Of a DNA stretch of 64,000 nucleotides, positions 50,602-57,483 are shown piece after piece. The DNA is from Halogranum amylolyticum (GTDB lineage: Archaea > Halobacteriota > Halobacteria > Halobacteriales > Haloferacaceae). The notes beneath the pieces were generated by a model, which saw only the letters and a list, made by a program, of their open reading frames with translations, searched no databases and had not been told where the DNA came from. Made by a program: the position numbers and the translations under genes. The stretch is taken from contig NZ_FODV01000002.1 in assembly GCF_900110465.1 (NCBI RefSeq), positions 372,001 through 436,000 on the forward strand. Reading direction: 5' to 3'. The number at the start of each line of letters is the position of its first letter. The first letter of the stretch is position 1.

Positions 50602-50643
50602 ATGACGAGAGTTCCCGCGACGGAGGACGTCGACGATGCGTGA
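50602..50643 (+). CDS. Leaderless 13-residue upstream ORF of truD
   Basis: ATG at the expected transcript start, 13 codons ([13 protein letters not shown]) and a TGA at 50641-50643 that lies 3 nt inside the truD coding sequence, giving an 8-nt overlap (ATGCGTGA) in another frame. A GGAGG motif at 50622-50626 lies about 10 nt before the truD ATG. It looks like a coupling leader that lets a leaderless transcript reach an internal Shine-Dalgarno start. No protein function is claimed. Confidence 0.4.
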   Translation: MTRVPATEDVDDA

Positions 50644-51976
50644 GGCCCACCCCATCGAACGACAGGTCGGAATCGCCCGCTACGTGAGCGACGCCGACGG
50701 CGTCGGCGGGAGACTCCGCGTCGCCCCCGAAGACTTCCAGGTGCGGGAGCTAGAGCGGTTCGACACCCACCCGGTCGACGCCGACCCCGGCGACTTCGGC
50801 CATCTCGTGCTGCGAGTGACCCTTCGCGGGTGGGACACCAACGACTTCGTTCGCCAGCTCACGAACCAGATGGGTATCAGTCGCGAACGTCTCTCGTGGG
50901 CCGGGACGAAGGACAAACACGCCGTGACGACTCAGCTGTTCACGGTCGAACGGGCCGATCCCGACGACGTGCCGGCGGTCAACAACGCCGACATCGACGT
51001 CGTCGGCCGTGCGGGGCGCGGGCTGCAGTTCGGCGACCTCGCGGGCAACGCGTTCACTATCCGCGTCCGCGACCCCGAGCGTCCGGAGAACGTCGACGCC
51101 ATCACCGACCAACTCCGCGAGTTCGCCGGTTCCGACGGGCACGTCGGCGTCCCGAACTACTTCGGTCAACAGCGGTTCGGCAGTCGGCGGCCGGTGACGC
51201 ATACCGTCGGTCTCCACGTCGTCCGCGAGGAGTGGCGCGAGGCCGTCCTCGCCTACGTCGGCAACCCGGGGGAGACCGAACCCGACGACACGCGAGCGGC
51301 TCGCCAGTTCGTCGACGAGGAGGCCGCCAGCGACGACCCCGACTGGCAGGAGGCGTTAGAGCGGATCCCGAACCGCCTGCGCTACGAGCGGTCGATGCTC
51401 CACCGACTGCACCAGGACGGCGACCAGACTCCGGAAGACTGGCGACACGCGCTCGAGGCCGTCCCGTCGAACCTCCAGCGGCTGTTCGTCAACGCCGCGC
51501 AGTCGTACGCCTTCAACCGCATCCTGAGCGAGCGCCTGGAGCGGGGACTCCCCTTCGACAAACCCGTCGAGGGCGACGTCGTCTGTTTCGCCGACCGCGA
51601 CGCGCCCGACAAACTCGTGATGCCCGACGTCGACCGACTGCAGGAGGCGACGGGTCGCCGCGTCGACGTGATGGCTCGCCACTGCGAGCGCGGCCGTGCG
51701 TTCGTCACCGCGCCGCTCGTCGGCACGGAGACGGAGTTAGCAGGTGGACGACAGGGCGACGTCGAACGCGACGTGCTCGACGAGTTGGATCTCGAACCGG
51801 CCGACTTCTCGCTGCCGGGGAACTTCGACTCGTCGGGGACGCGCCGGGCGATCCTCCTGCGGACCGGGATGGACGTCGAGCGCGACCCGCTGTCGTTCTC
51901 CTTCGCGCTCCCGTCGGGGTCCTACGCGACGGTGGTGATGCGGGAGTATCTGAAGTCGGGGCCGCTGGAGCTCTAA
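50636..51976 (+). CDS. truD: tRNA pseudouridine(13) synthase
   Basis: Isomerises U13 in tRNAs. The 446-residue protein has the family signature [13 protein letters not shown] (around residue 86), where the Asp is the catalytic nucleophile, the IRVRDPE and [22 protein letters not shown] block, and the TRUD insertion domain in the middle (about 200-330). Its C terminus, [20 protein letters not shown], is the conserved end. Length is normal for archaeal TruD. The start ATG at 50636 follows a GGAGG motif and overlaps a leader ORF. Confidence 0.95.
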   Translation: MREAHPIERQVGIARYVSDADGVGGRLRVAPEDFQVRELERFDTHPVDADPGDFGHLVLRVTLRGWDTNDFVRQLTNQMGISRERLSWAGTKDKHAVTTQLFTVERADPDDVPAVNNADIDVVGRAGRGLQFGDLAGNAFTIRVRDPERPENVDAITDQLREFAGSDGHVGVPNYFGQQRFGSRRPVTHTVGLHVVREEWREAVLAYVGNPGETEPDDTRAARQFVDEEAASDDPDWQEALERIPNRLRYERSMLHRLHQDGDQTPEDWRHALEAVPSNLQRLFVNAAQSYAFNRILSERLERGLPFDKPVEGDVVCFADRDAPDKLVMPDVDRLQEATGRRVDVMARHCERGRAFVTAPLVGTETELAGGRQGDVERDVLDELDLEPADFSLPGNFDSSGTRRAILLRTGMDVERDPLSFSFALPSGSYATVVMREYLKSGPLEL

Positions 51977-51990
51977 CTCTCGGCCGGCGC

Positions 51991-53388
51991 TCAGTCGACG
52001 ATCCGCGTCGTCTCCGCCGCCCCGTCGGAGGGGTTCGAGGGATCGGCCGCGAGTGACGCACCGACGGTGAGCAGCGGACTGCCGACGACGGCGACGGCGG
52101 TGCCCCCGACGAGCGTCAGCAGGGCGACGAGCAGGCCGTTGCCGAGTGCCGGCGTCGTGACGGGGACGAGCGGCAGTATCGTGACGAGGAATCCCGAGAC
52201 GGCCGTCGCGAGGGCGAGACGGCGGTCCCCCCGGCCGGCCGCGTAGCCCGCCGGGAGGAGCGCGAAGAGGGCGACGAAGAACCACAGACTCGAGAGTAGC
52301 GACCGCGTCACGCCGTTCTGTCGCAGTACGACGGCTGCGGCGACCGTCACGGCTGCCGCGAGGAGCACCGCGACCGCCGCGACGACGACCAGCGTCCGGT
52401 AGCTCAGGCGGTCTCGGACGGCGGGCCGCGAGAGCGCGACGCCGACGAGCGTCGTCGTCACGCCCGCTCCGACCGCCGGCGCGGCGGAACCGCCGAACAG
52501 CGAGGCCACGCCGGCGAACAACGACCCGAACGTGACGAAGAGGCCGGCGACAGTGAGCACGGCACCCGCGCGCTCGCCGAGGCGGGAGAGCGGTCGGGTC
52601 GACCGTGCTCTCGCCCACGAGAGCCCACCCAGGAGCGCCCCGACGAGCAGTCCGAAGGCGGCCGTCGGGAGCGCGAGGAACACGACGGCGTTCGCGGCGG
52701 CGACCAGCCAGACGGCGCTCCCGACGGCGACGAGGCTCAAGAGCGGCCCGGCCGGCGAGTCGCCCGGGACGAACGTGACGAACTCCCCCTCCTGATCCTC
52801 GGTGAACTCCGTGAGCGTCGTCCGGGTTCCGTCGTCCGAGCGTGTCGACCCGGACACCGTCGCGGCGACGTGCATCCCGTCGGGGGCGACGACGGTGAGT
52901 TCGTCCGCGCCGAGCCCGGCGAGGTTGCGGAGGCTGTAGCTCTCGGTGAACGCGTCCGAGCGGAGTGCGCCGCCAGGCGTCCGTTCGGCGAAGTCGTCGT
53001 CGCGGTAACGGGCGACGACGCCGTCGTCGGTCGCCGCCGTCGACAGCAGGTCCGTGTTCCACATCGCGCGGTCCGCGACGGCGGTGCGGAGACCGGCGTC
53101 CGAGCGGAGTCGATCCGCCCCGGCGTCGTCGGCGAGGCGGTTCCGGACGACCCACGTCGCGCTGCCGTTCTCGTGGACGCGAACCGTGGCGGTGCTGTGC
53201 TGGACGGTGACGTCGACGCCGCGTTCGGCGGCGGCCTCGGCGAATGAGTCGCCACAGCCGTCACAGAGGGGTCGTGGAGGCGGGGCGGCGAGAGCGGGTA
53301 CGACGGCGGCAGAGGCGACGACGCTCGCGAGCAGCGCGAGGAGGACGATGCCGACGACCGTGTGGCGTCGGGGACGTGGAGGGATCAT
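51991..53388 (-). CDS. Uncharacterised membrane protein with secreted N-terminal domain
   Basis: A 465-residue protein. Residues 1-35 form a signal/anchor (MIPPRPRRHTVVGIVLLALL with a hydrophobic core), 36 to about 215 an extracellular domain (PLCDGCGDSFAEAAAERGVD, VRVHENGSATWVVRNRLADD, and a FVTFVPGDSPAGP end), then about seven to eight hydrophobic helices. The arrangement, ectodomain with HENGSATW-type strands followed by a multi-helix bundle, recurs in haloarchaeal surface proteins of unknown function. No enzymatic motif. Convergent with truD. Confidence 0.7.
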   Translation of the reverse strand: MIPPRPRRHTVVGIVLLALLASVVASAAVVPALAAPPPRPLCDGCGDSFAEAAAERGVDVTVQHSTATVRVHENGSATWVVRNRLADDAGADRLRSDAGLRTAVADRAMWNTDLLSTAATDDGVVARYRDDDFAERTPGGALRSDAFTESYSLRNLAGLGADELTVVAPDGMHVAATVSGSTRSDDGTRTTLTEFTEDQEGEFVTFVPGDSPAGPLLSLVAVGSAVWLVAAANAVVFLALPTAAFGLLVGALLGGLSWARARSTRPLSRLGERAGAVLTVAGLFVTFGSLFAGVASLFGGSAAPAVGAGVTTTLVGVALSRPAVRDRLSYRTLVVVAAVAVLLAAAVTVAAAVVLRQNGVTRSLLSSLWFFVALFALLPAGYAAGRGDRRLALATAVSGFLVTILPLVPVTTPALGNGLLVALLTLVGGTAVAVVGSPLLTVGASLAADPSNPSDGAAETTRIVD

Positions 53389-53471
53389 GCCTCCACCTCT
53401 CGGTGTCCCGGAAAGTATCTTTCGACGAACATAACGGTCGTGAAACCCGTCGCCCGCCGTGCGGAATAAAC

Positions 53472-53478
53472 GGACTTA
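53472..53478 (+). promoter_or_regulatory. TATA-like box of the DUF2103 gene
   Basis: ACTTATC about 28 nt before the ATG at 53504. Confidence 0.4.
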
Positions 53479-53503
53479 TCCACGGCGACAGTAAGATTCA
53501 GTT

Positions 53504-54259
53504 ATGAACTGTGGGCGGTGTGAGTCTCCGTTAGAGAAGCCCGGGGACTACTGTCTCACCTGCAACACCGCCAACTGCGACGCCGTCGTCGTCGAGTTCC
53601 AGCGCGATCGCGCGACGCTGACGATGCTCGACGGGGAGGAGGTGGTCGCCGAGACCGTCGTGACGACGCTCCCCGAACCGGACGAGGAACGTGGCGGCGT
53701 CGAACTGCGGAACTTCGCGGGGCGCGTCGCCGACGAGATACAGCGCAAGCGTCCCGAGACGGTGTACGCGGCCGCCAATCGCGGCGACGACGCCGGGACG
53801 CAGTACGACGCTCGCGACGCGCTCCGCGAGACGAAAGCCCAGTTACACTACGAGTTCTACCGGGTGACTGGCGACGACGTCGTCGGGAGCGTCCTCGACC
53901 GTCGTGGCGAGCGCTCGCTCGAGGTCGTCGAGACGCCACCGCGCGAGAAGATCGGCGGCACGCACAGCACGCTCATCGGCGGTCGGAAGGGGCGGAAAGC
54001 GATCGCGCTCGTCGCCGACCACCCGCACGTGAAGAAGATCATCCCCGGTCCCATCGACGCCGGGGGGACGGGGTCGCGGACGGGGTTGCGTGCGAAGGTG
54101 ACCCGCGCCGACGACAACGGCAACGTCCGTCTGTTGCTCCGCGACGGGTCGAGCGTCCAAGAGAACCGCGTGGTGACGACGGCGATGGACCGCGAGACCG
54201 GCGAGTGGGTCCGCGACGACCTGAACGAGGCACTCGCGGAAGCGGAGCTCCAGGAGTAG
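53504..54259 (+). CDS. DUF2103-family metal-binding-like protein
   Basis: A 251-residue protein of an archaeal family of unknown function. The N-terminal MNCGRCESPLEKPGDYCLTCN holds two CxxC pairs fit for a zinc ribbon; the middle has LRNFAGRVADEIQRKRPETV; the C-terminal DUF2103 core has GGTHSTLIGGRKGRKAIALVADHPHVKKIIPGPI (about 148-182) with conserved Gly, His and Lys. The basic core and zinc ribbon hint at nucleic-acid binding, possibly tRNA, but no function is known. Convergent with the bat-type regulator, 3 nt apart. Confidence 0.78.
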   Translation: MNCGRCESPLEKPGDYCLTCNTANCDAVVVEFQRDRATLTMLDGEEVVAETVVTTLPEPDEERGGVELRNFAGRVADEIQRKRPETVYAAANRGDDAGTQYDARDALRETKAQLHYEFYRVTGDDVVGSVLDRRGERSLEVVETPPREKIGGTHSTLIGGRKGRKAIALVADHPHVKKIIPGPIDAGGTGSRTGLRAKVTRADDNGNVRLLLRDGSSVQENRVVTTAMDRETGEWVRDDLNEALAEAELQE

Positions 54260-54262
54260 GCG

Positions 54263-54943
54263 CTAGCCTTCGACCGTCGCCGCCGTACTGTCGACCGATC
54301 CGTCCTCGTCGAGCGACGTCTCGAGCAGCGACTTCAACGCCCGACGGAGTCGTTCCGAGGCCGCCTGTCCGGTGATCCCCAGCGACTCGCCGAGCTCCGC
54401 CAGCGACGCGCTCCGGGGGATGTCGAAGTAGCCGAGTTTGATCGCCTGCAGGAGGATGTCGCGCTGTGGTTCGGTGAGTCCGAACCGGTTCTCTTGGTTC
54501 ATCGCGTCGTACGAGGAGAGTCCACGGAGATCCATCCTGAGGTCGTGCTCGGCACAGTAGTCGCGGAACGAGCAGAGCGCTTCGCGAGAGGGCAGCGCCA
54601 GCCGGACCGTCCACTCCTCGTCGCTACGGCGAGCCTCGAGGAGCATCCCGTCGCAGTCGACCCACCCCCGGTACGTCGACGTGTGGACGGCGGCGGGGAC
54701 GAGGCTGATCCGGTAGCGTCGGCTGTCGGAGTCGGTCGTGAGAGCGGCGAACGCCGAGACGTCGTCGGCCTCGGCCAGCGCCCGTTCGAACGGCCCGAAC
54801 GCGTCGGCGGTGACGCGACAGTGTAGTAGGACGGATTCGTCGTCCGTCGCGTACATCCGGTCGACAGCGACCACGACGTCCGGAACGGTTTCGAAGACCG
54901 TCGCGAGAAGCGGGGTGTCGAGACGGAGATCGGCGGCGATCAC
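54263..54943 (-). CDS. Bat-type HTH transcriptional regulator
   Basis: A 226-residue regulator of the haloarchaeal bacterio-opsin-activator-like family. The N-terminal part ([20 protein letters not shown] onward) is the usual bat-associated domain; the C-terminal HTH_10 is [20 protein letters not shown] ... [31 protein letters not shown] (about 154-206). Ligand and targets are unknown. The GTG at 54943 is chosen over the ATG at 54994 because a TATA box (TTTTATT on minus, 54971-54977) lies about 30 nt before it, inside the longer frame. Confidence 0.85.
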   Translation of the reverse strand: MIAADLRLDTPLLATVFETVPDVVVAVDRMYATDDESVLLHCRVTADAFGPFERALAEADDVSAFAALTTDSDSRRYRISLVPAAVHTSTYRGWVDCDGMLLEARRSDEEWTVRLALPSREALCSFRDYCAEHDLRMDLRGLSSYDAMNQENRFGLTEPQRDILLQAIKLGYFDIPRSASLAELGESLGITGQAASERLRRALKSLLETSLDEDGSVDSTAATVEG

Positions 54944-54970
54944 GGTTGGTTTGGAATCTCGGTTGGCTCG

Positions 54971-54977
54971 AATAAAA
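54971..54977 (-). promoter_or_regulatory. TATA box deciding the GTG start of the bat-type gene
   Basis: On minus TTTTATT, centred about 31 nt before the GTG at 54943. It lies within the reading frame of the longer ORF, so the longer ORF cannot be the primary product from this promoter. Confidence 0.55.
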
Positions 54978-55072
54978 CGCTGCGGGCCACCCATCAGAAA
55001 GGCAGTAACTACGGCCGTCGAAACCGTCGAAACCGTGGGAACGACCGGCAGGACCGGGGGCGACTCGTAGCC

Positions 55073-55078
55073 TTTTTG
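55073..55078 (+). promoter_or_regulatory. Promoter of the L37Ae-rpoP-pcc1-halocyanin unit
   Basis: A T run in CCTTTTTGTG centred about 30 nt before the L37Ae ATG at 55106. No further promoter element is obvious before rpoP or pcc1, which follow at 0 and 4 nt. Confidence 0.5.
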
Positions 55079-55105
55079 TGTCCGCTGGCGGTAACTCGCA
55101 GTACT

Positions 55106-55375
55106 ATGGCCGACAAGAAGGCACGAAAGACCGGGAGCTCCGGCCGGTTCGGCGCCCGCTACGGGCGTGTCGCACGGAAGCGCGTCTCCGACATCGAGAA
55201 CGACATGCGCAACGCCACGGTCGACGGCGACGACGTCAAGCGCCTCGGCGCAGGCATCTGGGTGAACGAGAAGACCGGTGAGAAGTTCACCGGCGGCGCT
55301 TACCGCCCCGAGACCCCCGGTGGCCGCACCGTCAAGCGCTCGATCCGCGCGGCGCTCTCGACCGACGAGGAATAA
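55106..55375 (+). CDS. rpl37ae: Ribosomal protein L37Ae lacking zinc cysteines
   Basis: Component of the large ribosomal subunit near the exit-tunnel/E-site region. The 89-residue protein has the family's [19 protein letters not shown] start (about 12-30) and the C-terminal [18 protein letters not shown] (about 64-81). In most archaea and eukaryotes the intervening segment is a zinc ribbon with two CxxC pairs; here it reads [20 protein letters not shown] and has no cysteine at all, with acidic residues instead. It is first in the conserved cluster with rpoP (1-nt overlap), pcc1 and prefoldin beta. Confidence 0.92.
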   Translation: MADKKARKTGSSGRFGARYGRVARKRVSDIENDMRNATVDGDDVKRLGAGIWVNEKTGEKFTGGAYRPETPGGRTVKRSIRAALSTDEE

Positions 55376-55509
55376 TGAGTTACAAGTGCTCCCGGTGCAA
55401 GCGCGACGTAGAACTTGACGAGTACGGCGGCGTCCGCTGTCCGTACTGCGGTCACCGCGTCCTCCTGAAGGAGCGCGGCGGCGACATCAAGGAAGTCGAC
55501 GTCCAGTAG
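55375..55509 (+). CDS. rpoP: RNA polymerase subunit P (Rpo12)
   Basis: Smallest subunit of the archaeal RNA polymerase, equivalent to eukaryotic Rpb12, 44 residues: [20 protein letters not shown] then [15 protein letters not shown] and a short acidic end. The four cysteines (C5, C8, C22, C25) form the zinc site, all present. Its ATG shares the last A of the L37Ae stop codon, so translation is coupled. This gene is too short for many gene callers. Confidence 0.95.
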   Translation: MSYKCSRCKRDVELDEYGGVRCPYCGHRVLLKERGGDIKEVDVQ

Positions 55510-55513
55510 CCGC

Positions 55514-55825
55514 GTGGAGCACCACGACGCACAGTCGGGCCGCGATGGATCGCGTGCCCACACCGCCTCTCTCTCTTTCGACTACGCCGACGAGCGGCGC
55601 GCACGGACCGTCGAACGGAGCGTCGCCGTCGAGGTCGGCGACATCGACGACGCCCGCTCGGGGGCGACGGTCGCCCACGAGGACGACACCGTCACGGTGA
55701 CGGTTCGGGCGAGCGACCTCGTCGCGCTCCGCGCCGGCGTCAACTCGTGGACGCGCATGGTCGGCGTCGCCGAGGACGTCGCCGTCGCCGCCGAATCGAA
55801 AGGCACGTCTCGGTCGACTCGCTAG
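55514..55825 (+). CDS. pcc1: KEOPS complex subunit Pcc1
   Basis: Dimerising subunit of the KEOPS complex, which with Kae1 and Bud32 makes the t6A modification at position 37 of tRNAs. The 103-residue protein has the Pcc1 core from about residue 18: ASLSFDYADERRARTVERSV, a short second strand set, and the diagnostic VRASDLVALRAGVNSWTRMVGVAED (about 64-88). The start is a GTG 4 nt after rpoP. The first 15 residues (MEHHDAQSGRDGSR) are non-conserved and could be an extension; a later start cannot be excluded. Neighbours L37Ae, rpoP and prefoldin beta match the archaeal gene order. Confidence 0.87.
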   Translation: MEHHDAQSGRDGSRAHTASLSFDYADERRARTVERSVAVEVGDIDDARSGATVAHEDDTVTVTVRASDLVALRAGVNSWTRMVGVAEDVAVAAESKGTSRSTR

Positions 55826-55832
55826 CGCACGT

Positions 55833-56297
55833 ATGGAACGACGTGCCTTCCTCACGACGCTCGCCGTCGGAACCGTCGGCGTCGCCGGCTGTCTCGGCGG
55901 CGGCAGTGCCCAGTCCTCGTCGGGGGGCTCCGGCGACTCGGGGAGTTCAAGCGAGTACGACGGCTGGTTCGACAACGTGTCGAACTACGACGGAACCGTC
56001 GACCGGACGGGACAGGACGAGGTGACCGTGAAGGTCGGGACGCAGGCCAACGGTGGCGGCAACGGGTTCGGCCCGGCCGCAGTCGAGGTGACCGCAGGGA
56101 CGACCGTCGTCTGGAAGTGGACCGGCGCGGGCGGGACACACAACGTCGTCGCCGAAGACGGGAGTTTCCAGAGCGACTACGCCACGAAGCAGGGGGCGAC
56201 CTTCGAACACACGTTCGCGGAGACGGGGACGTACACCTACTACTGCAAACCCCACCTCGGGATGGGAATGAAGGGCGCGGTTCGGGTCGTCGAGTAG
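55833..56297 (+). CDS. Halocyanin, blue copper lipoprotein
   Basis: A membrane-anchored type 1 copper protein of 154 residues that carries electrons at the outer face of the membrane. The N terminus has a Tat-like ERRAFLTTLAVGTVGVAGC with the lipobox Cys C20, then a Gly/Ser linker (21-45). The cupredoxin domain has copper ligands H103 (GGTHNVV), C138, H141 and M146 (YYCKPHLGMGM). It starts 7 nt after pcc1 and splits the otherwise conserved pcc1-prefoldin pair; it may be cotranscribed with the L37Ae unit. Partner oxidase or donor is not encoded nearby. Confidence 0.93.
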   Translation: MERRAFLTTLAVGTVGVAGCLGGGSAQSSSGGSGDSGSSSEYDGWFDNVSNYDGTVDRTGQDEVTVKVGTQANGGGNGFGPAAVEVTAGTTVVWKWTGAGGTHNVVAEDGSFQSDYATKQGATFEHTFAETGTYTYYCKPHLGMGMKGAVRVVE

Positions 56298-56461
56298 TCA
56301 CGACCTCTCGCGGCAGCGAGTAGCCGCGACACCGAGAAATCGTCTCGCATCGCGACGCCGAAACGGCCGCCGTGTCCCCATCACCGGCGACTCGGCGACG
56401 GATCACCTCCCGGTCGACACGACGACGGTGGGGGGTGCGCTCACGAGACGGAATACGGGGC

Positions 56462-56467
56462 TTTTTC
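56462..56467 (+). promoter_or_regulatory. T-rich promoter element of prefoldin beta
   Basis: TTTTTC about 28 nt before the ATG at 56492, after a 195-nt gap following halocyanin. It would give the prefoldin-DUF3194 pair an own promoter. Confidence 0.45.
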
Positions 56468-56491
56468 ACTCCGGGACTCATCCGTCAGACC

Positions 56492-56881
56492 ATGCAGGGT
56501 AATCTACCGCCGGACGCACAGGAGAAGATCGAGGAACTGCAGGACCTTCAGGAGACGGCTCAGCAGCTGACCGCCCAGAAGCAGCAGGCCGAGACGACGC
56601 TCTCGGAGTCCAAGAGCGCCCTCGAGGCACTCGACGACATCGACGAGGACACCACCATGTACCGCGAGGTCGGCGAACTGCTCGTCGAGACGGACTACGA
56701 GCAGGCACACGACTCCCTCGAGGAGAAGGTCGACAGCCTCGAGATCCGCGTCGAGCAGCTCGACAAACAGGAAGAGCGCATCCAGAGCCAGTTCGAGGAG
56801 CTCCAAGAGGAGCTCCAGCAGATGCTCCAGGGCGGTGCAGGCGGCGGCCCGATGGGCCCCGGCGGCGCCGGCGGCGCGTAA
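56492..56881 (+). CDS. pfdB: Prefoldin beta subunit
   Basis: Beta subunit of the hexameric prefoldin chaperone, which holds unfolded proteins for the thermosome. The 129-residue protein has the usual helix-hairpin-helix: N-terminal coiled coil ([20 protein letters not shown] through [19 protein letters not shown]), the beta-hairpin [18 protein letters not shown] (about 55-72), and C-terminal coiled coil to about 115, followed by a [11 protein letters not shown] tail. Seventh-residue patterning is clear. The gene is followed by DUF3194 after 13 nt, as in other archaea. Confidence 0.94.
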   Translation: MQGNLPPDAQEKIEELQDLQETAQQLTAQKQQAETTLSESKSALEALDDIDEDTTMYREVGELLVETDYEQAHDSLEEKVDSLEIRVEQLDKQEERIQSQFEELQEELQQMLQGGAGGGPMGPGGAGGA

Positions 56882-56894
56882 GCGCACCTAGTCG

Positions 56895-57143
56895 ATGAGC
56901 GATCCAACGGACGAAGAGGTCGTCCAGACCGCGGCCGAAGCCGCGGAGGGCGTCATCTTCAAGCACTACAAGCAGTCCGACGTCAAGGACTTCGACGTCA
57001 CCGTCACGTTCGAAGACGGCGTGTTGGACGTCGACGTCTATCTGAACGCGCCGGGGGACGAGGTCGACCCCGACGCGGTGGCCGACGAGGCCGCCAGGAC
57101 GGCACAGGACGCCGTCGACGACCTGTTTACCGAGGCGGAGTAG
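56895..57143 (+). CDS. DUF3194-family protein
   Basis: An 82-residue acidic protein of unknown function found next to prefoldin beta in many Euryarchaeota. It shows a helix (EEVVQTAAEAAEGVIFKHY), a two-strand unit (KDFDVTVTFEDGVLDVDVYL) and a final helix (DAVADEAARTAQDAVDDLFT). Too small for an enzyme; possibly an accessory to prefoldin or to tRNA modification. The 13-nt gap indicates cotranscription with pfdB. Confidence 0.85.
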   Translation: MSDPTDEEVVQTAAEAAEGVIFKHYKQSDVKDFDVTVTFEDGVLDVDVYLNAPGDEVDPDAVADEAARTAQDAVDDLFTEAE

Positions 57144-57183
57144 TCGTTCTCCCGTCTCGTCTCTCCACCACTTTCGAGGCAAA

Positions 57184-57190
57184 GCTTAAT
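57184..57190 (+). promoter_or_regulatory. TATA-like box of the 57216 zinc-finger gene
   Basis: GCTTAAT about 29 nt before the ATG at 57216; it favours this start over the upstream ATG at 57201. Confidence 0.5.
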
Positions 57191-57215
57191 CGCCCCGAGT
57201 GTGAACTGTTATCAC

Positions 57216-57419
57216 ATGGCAGCCGAGCGTGGAGCGGGAACGACGGCGCTGGATCGACTCAGAACCCACTACGACAACGTTGACATGACCTGTCCGGAGT
57301 GCGGGTACGAAGACACCGACGGAAGTTGGCGCAGTGAGATGAGTGGCAACCGGGTCGACTACCAGCATCTGTGTCCGAGTTGTGGGGCGATCCGTCGGCG
57401 GTCGATCCGACTCGACTGA
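57216..57419 (+). CDS. HVO_0649-type zinc-finger protein
   Basis: A 67-residue haloarchaeal protein with two CxxC pairs, MTCPECGYEDTDGSW and HLCPSCGAIRRRSIRLD, joined by a basic-aromatic loop: a zinc ribbon of the type named after Haloferax volcanii HVO_0649 (from memory). The first 23 residues are helical (ALDRLRTHYDNVD). Role unknown; ribbons of this kind usually contact nucleic acid or proteins. It is convergent with the DUF2070 gene. Confidence 0.8.
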   Translation: MAAERGAGTTALDRLRTHYDNVDMTCPECGYEDTDGSWRSEMSGNRVDYQHLCPSCGAIRRRSIRLD

Positions 57420-57483
57420 TCGGCGCTGTCCTTGACGCCGTCGAGAGCGACCGTAACCGCAGAGCGGTGGCGCAGTGGTGCGC

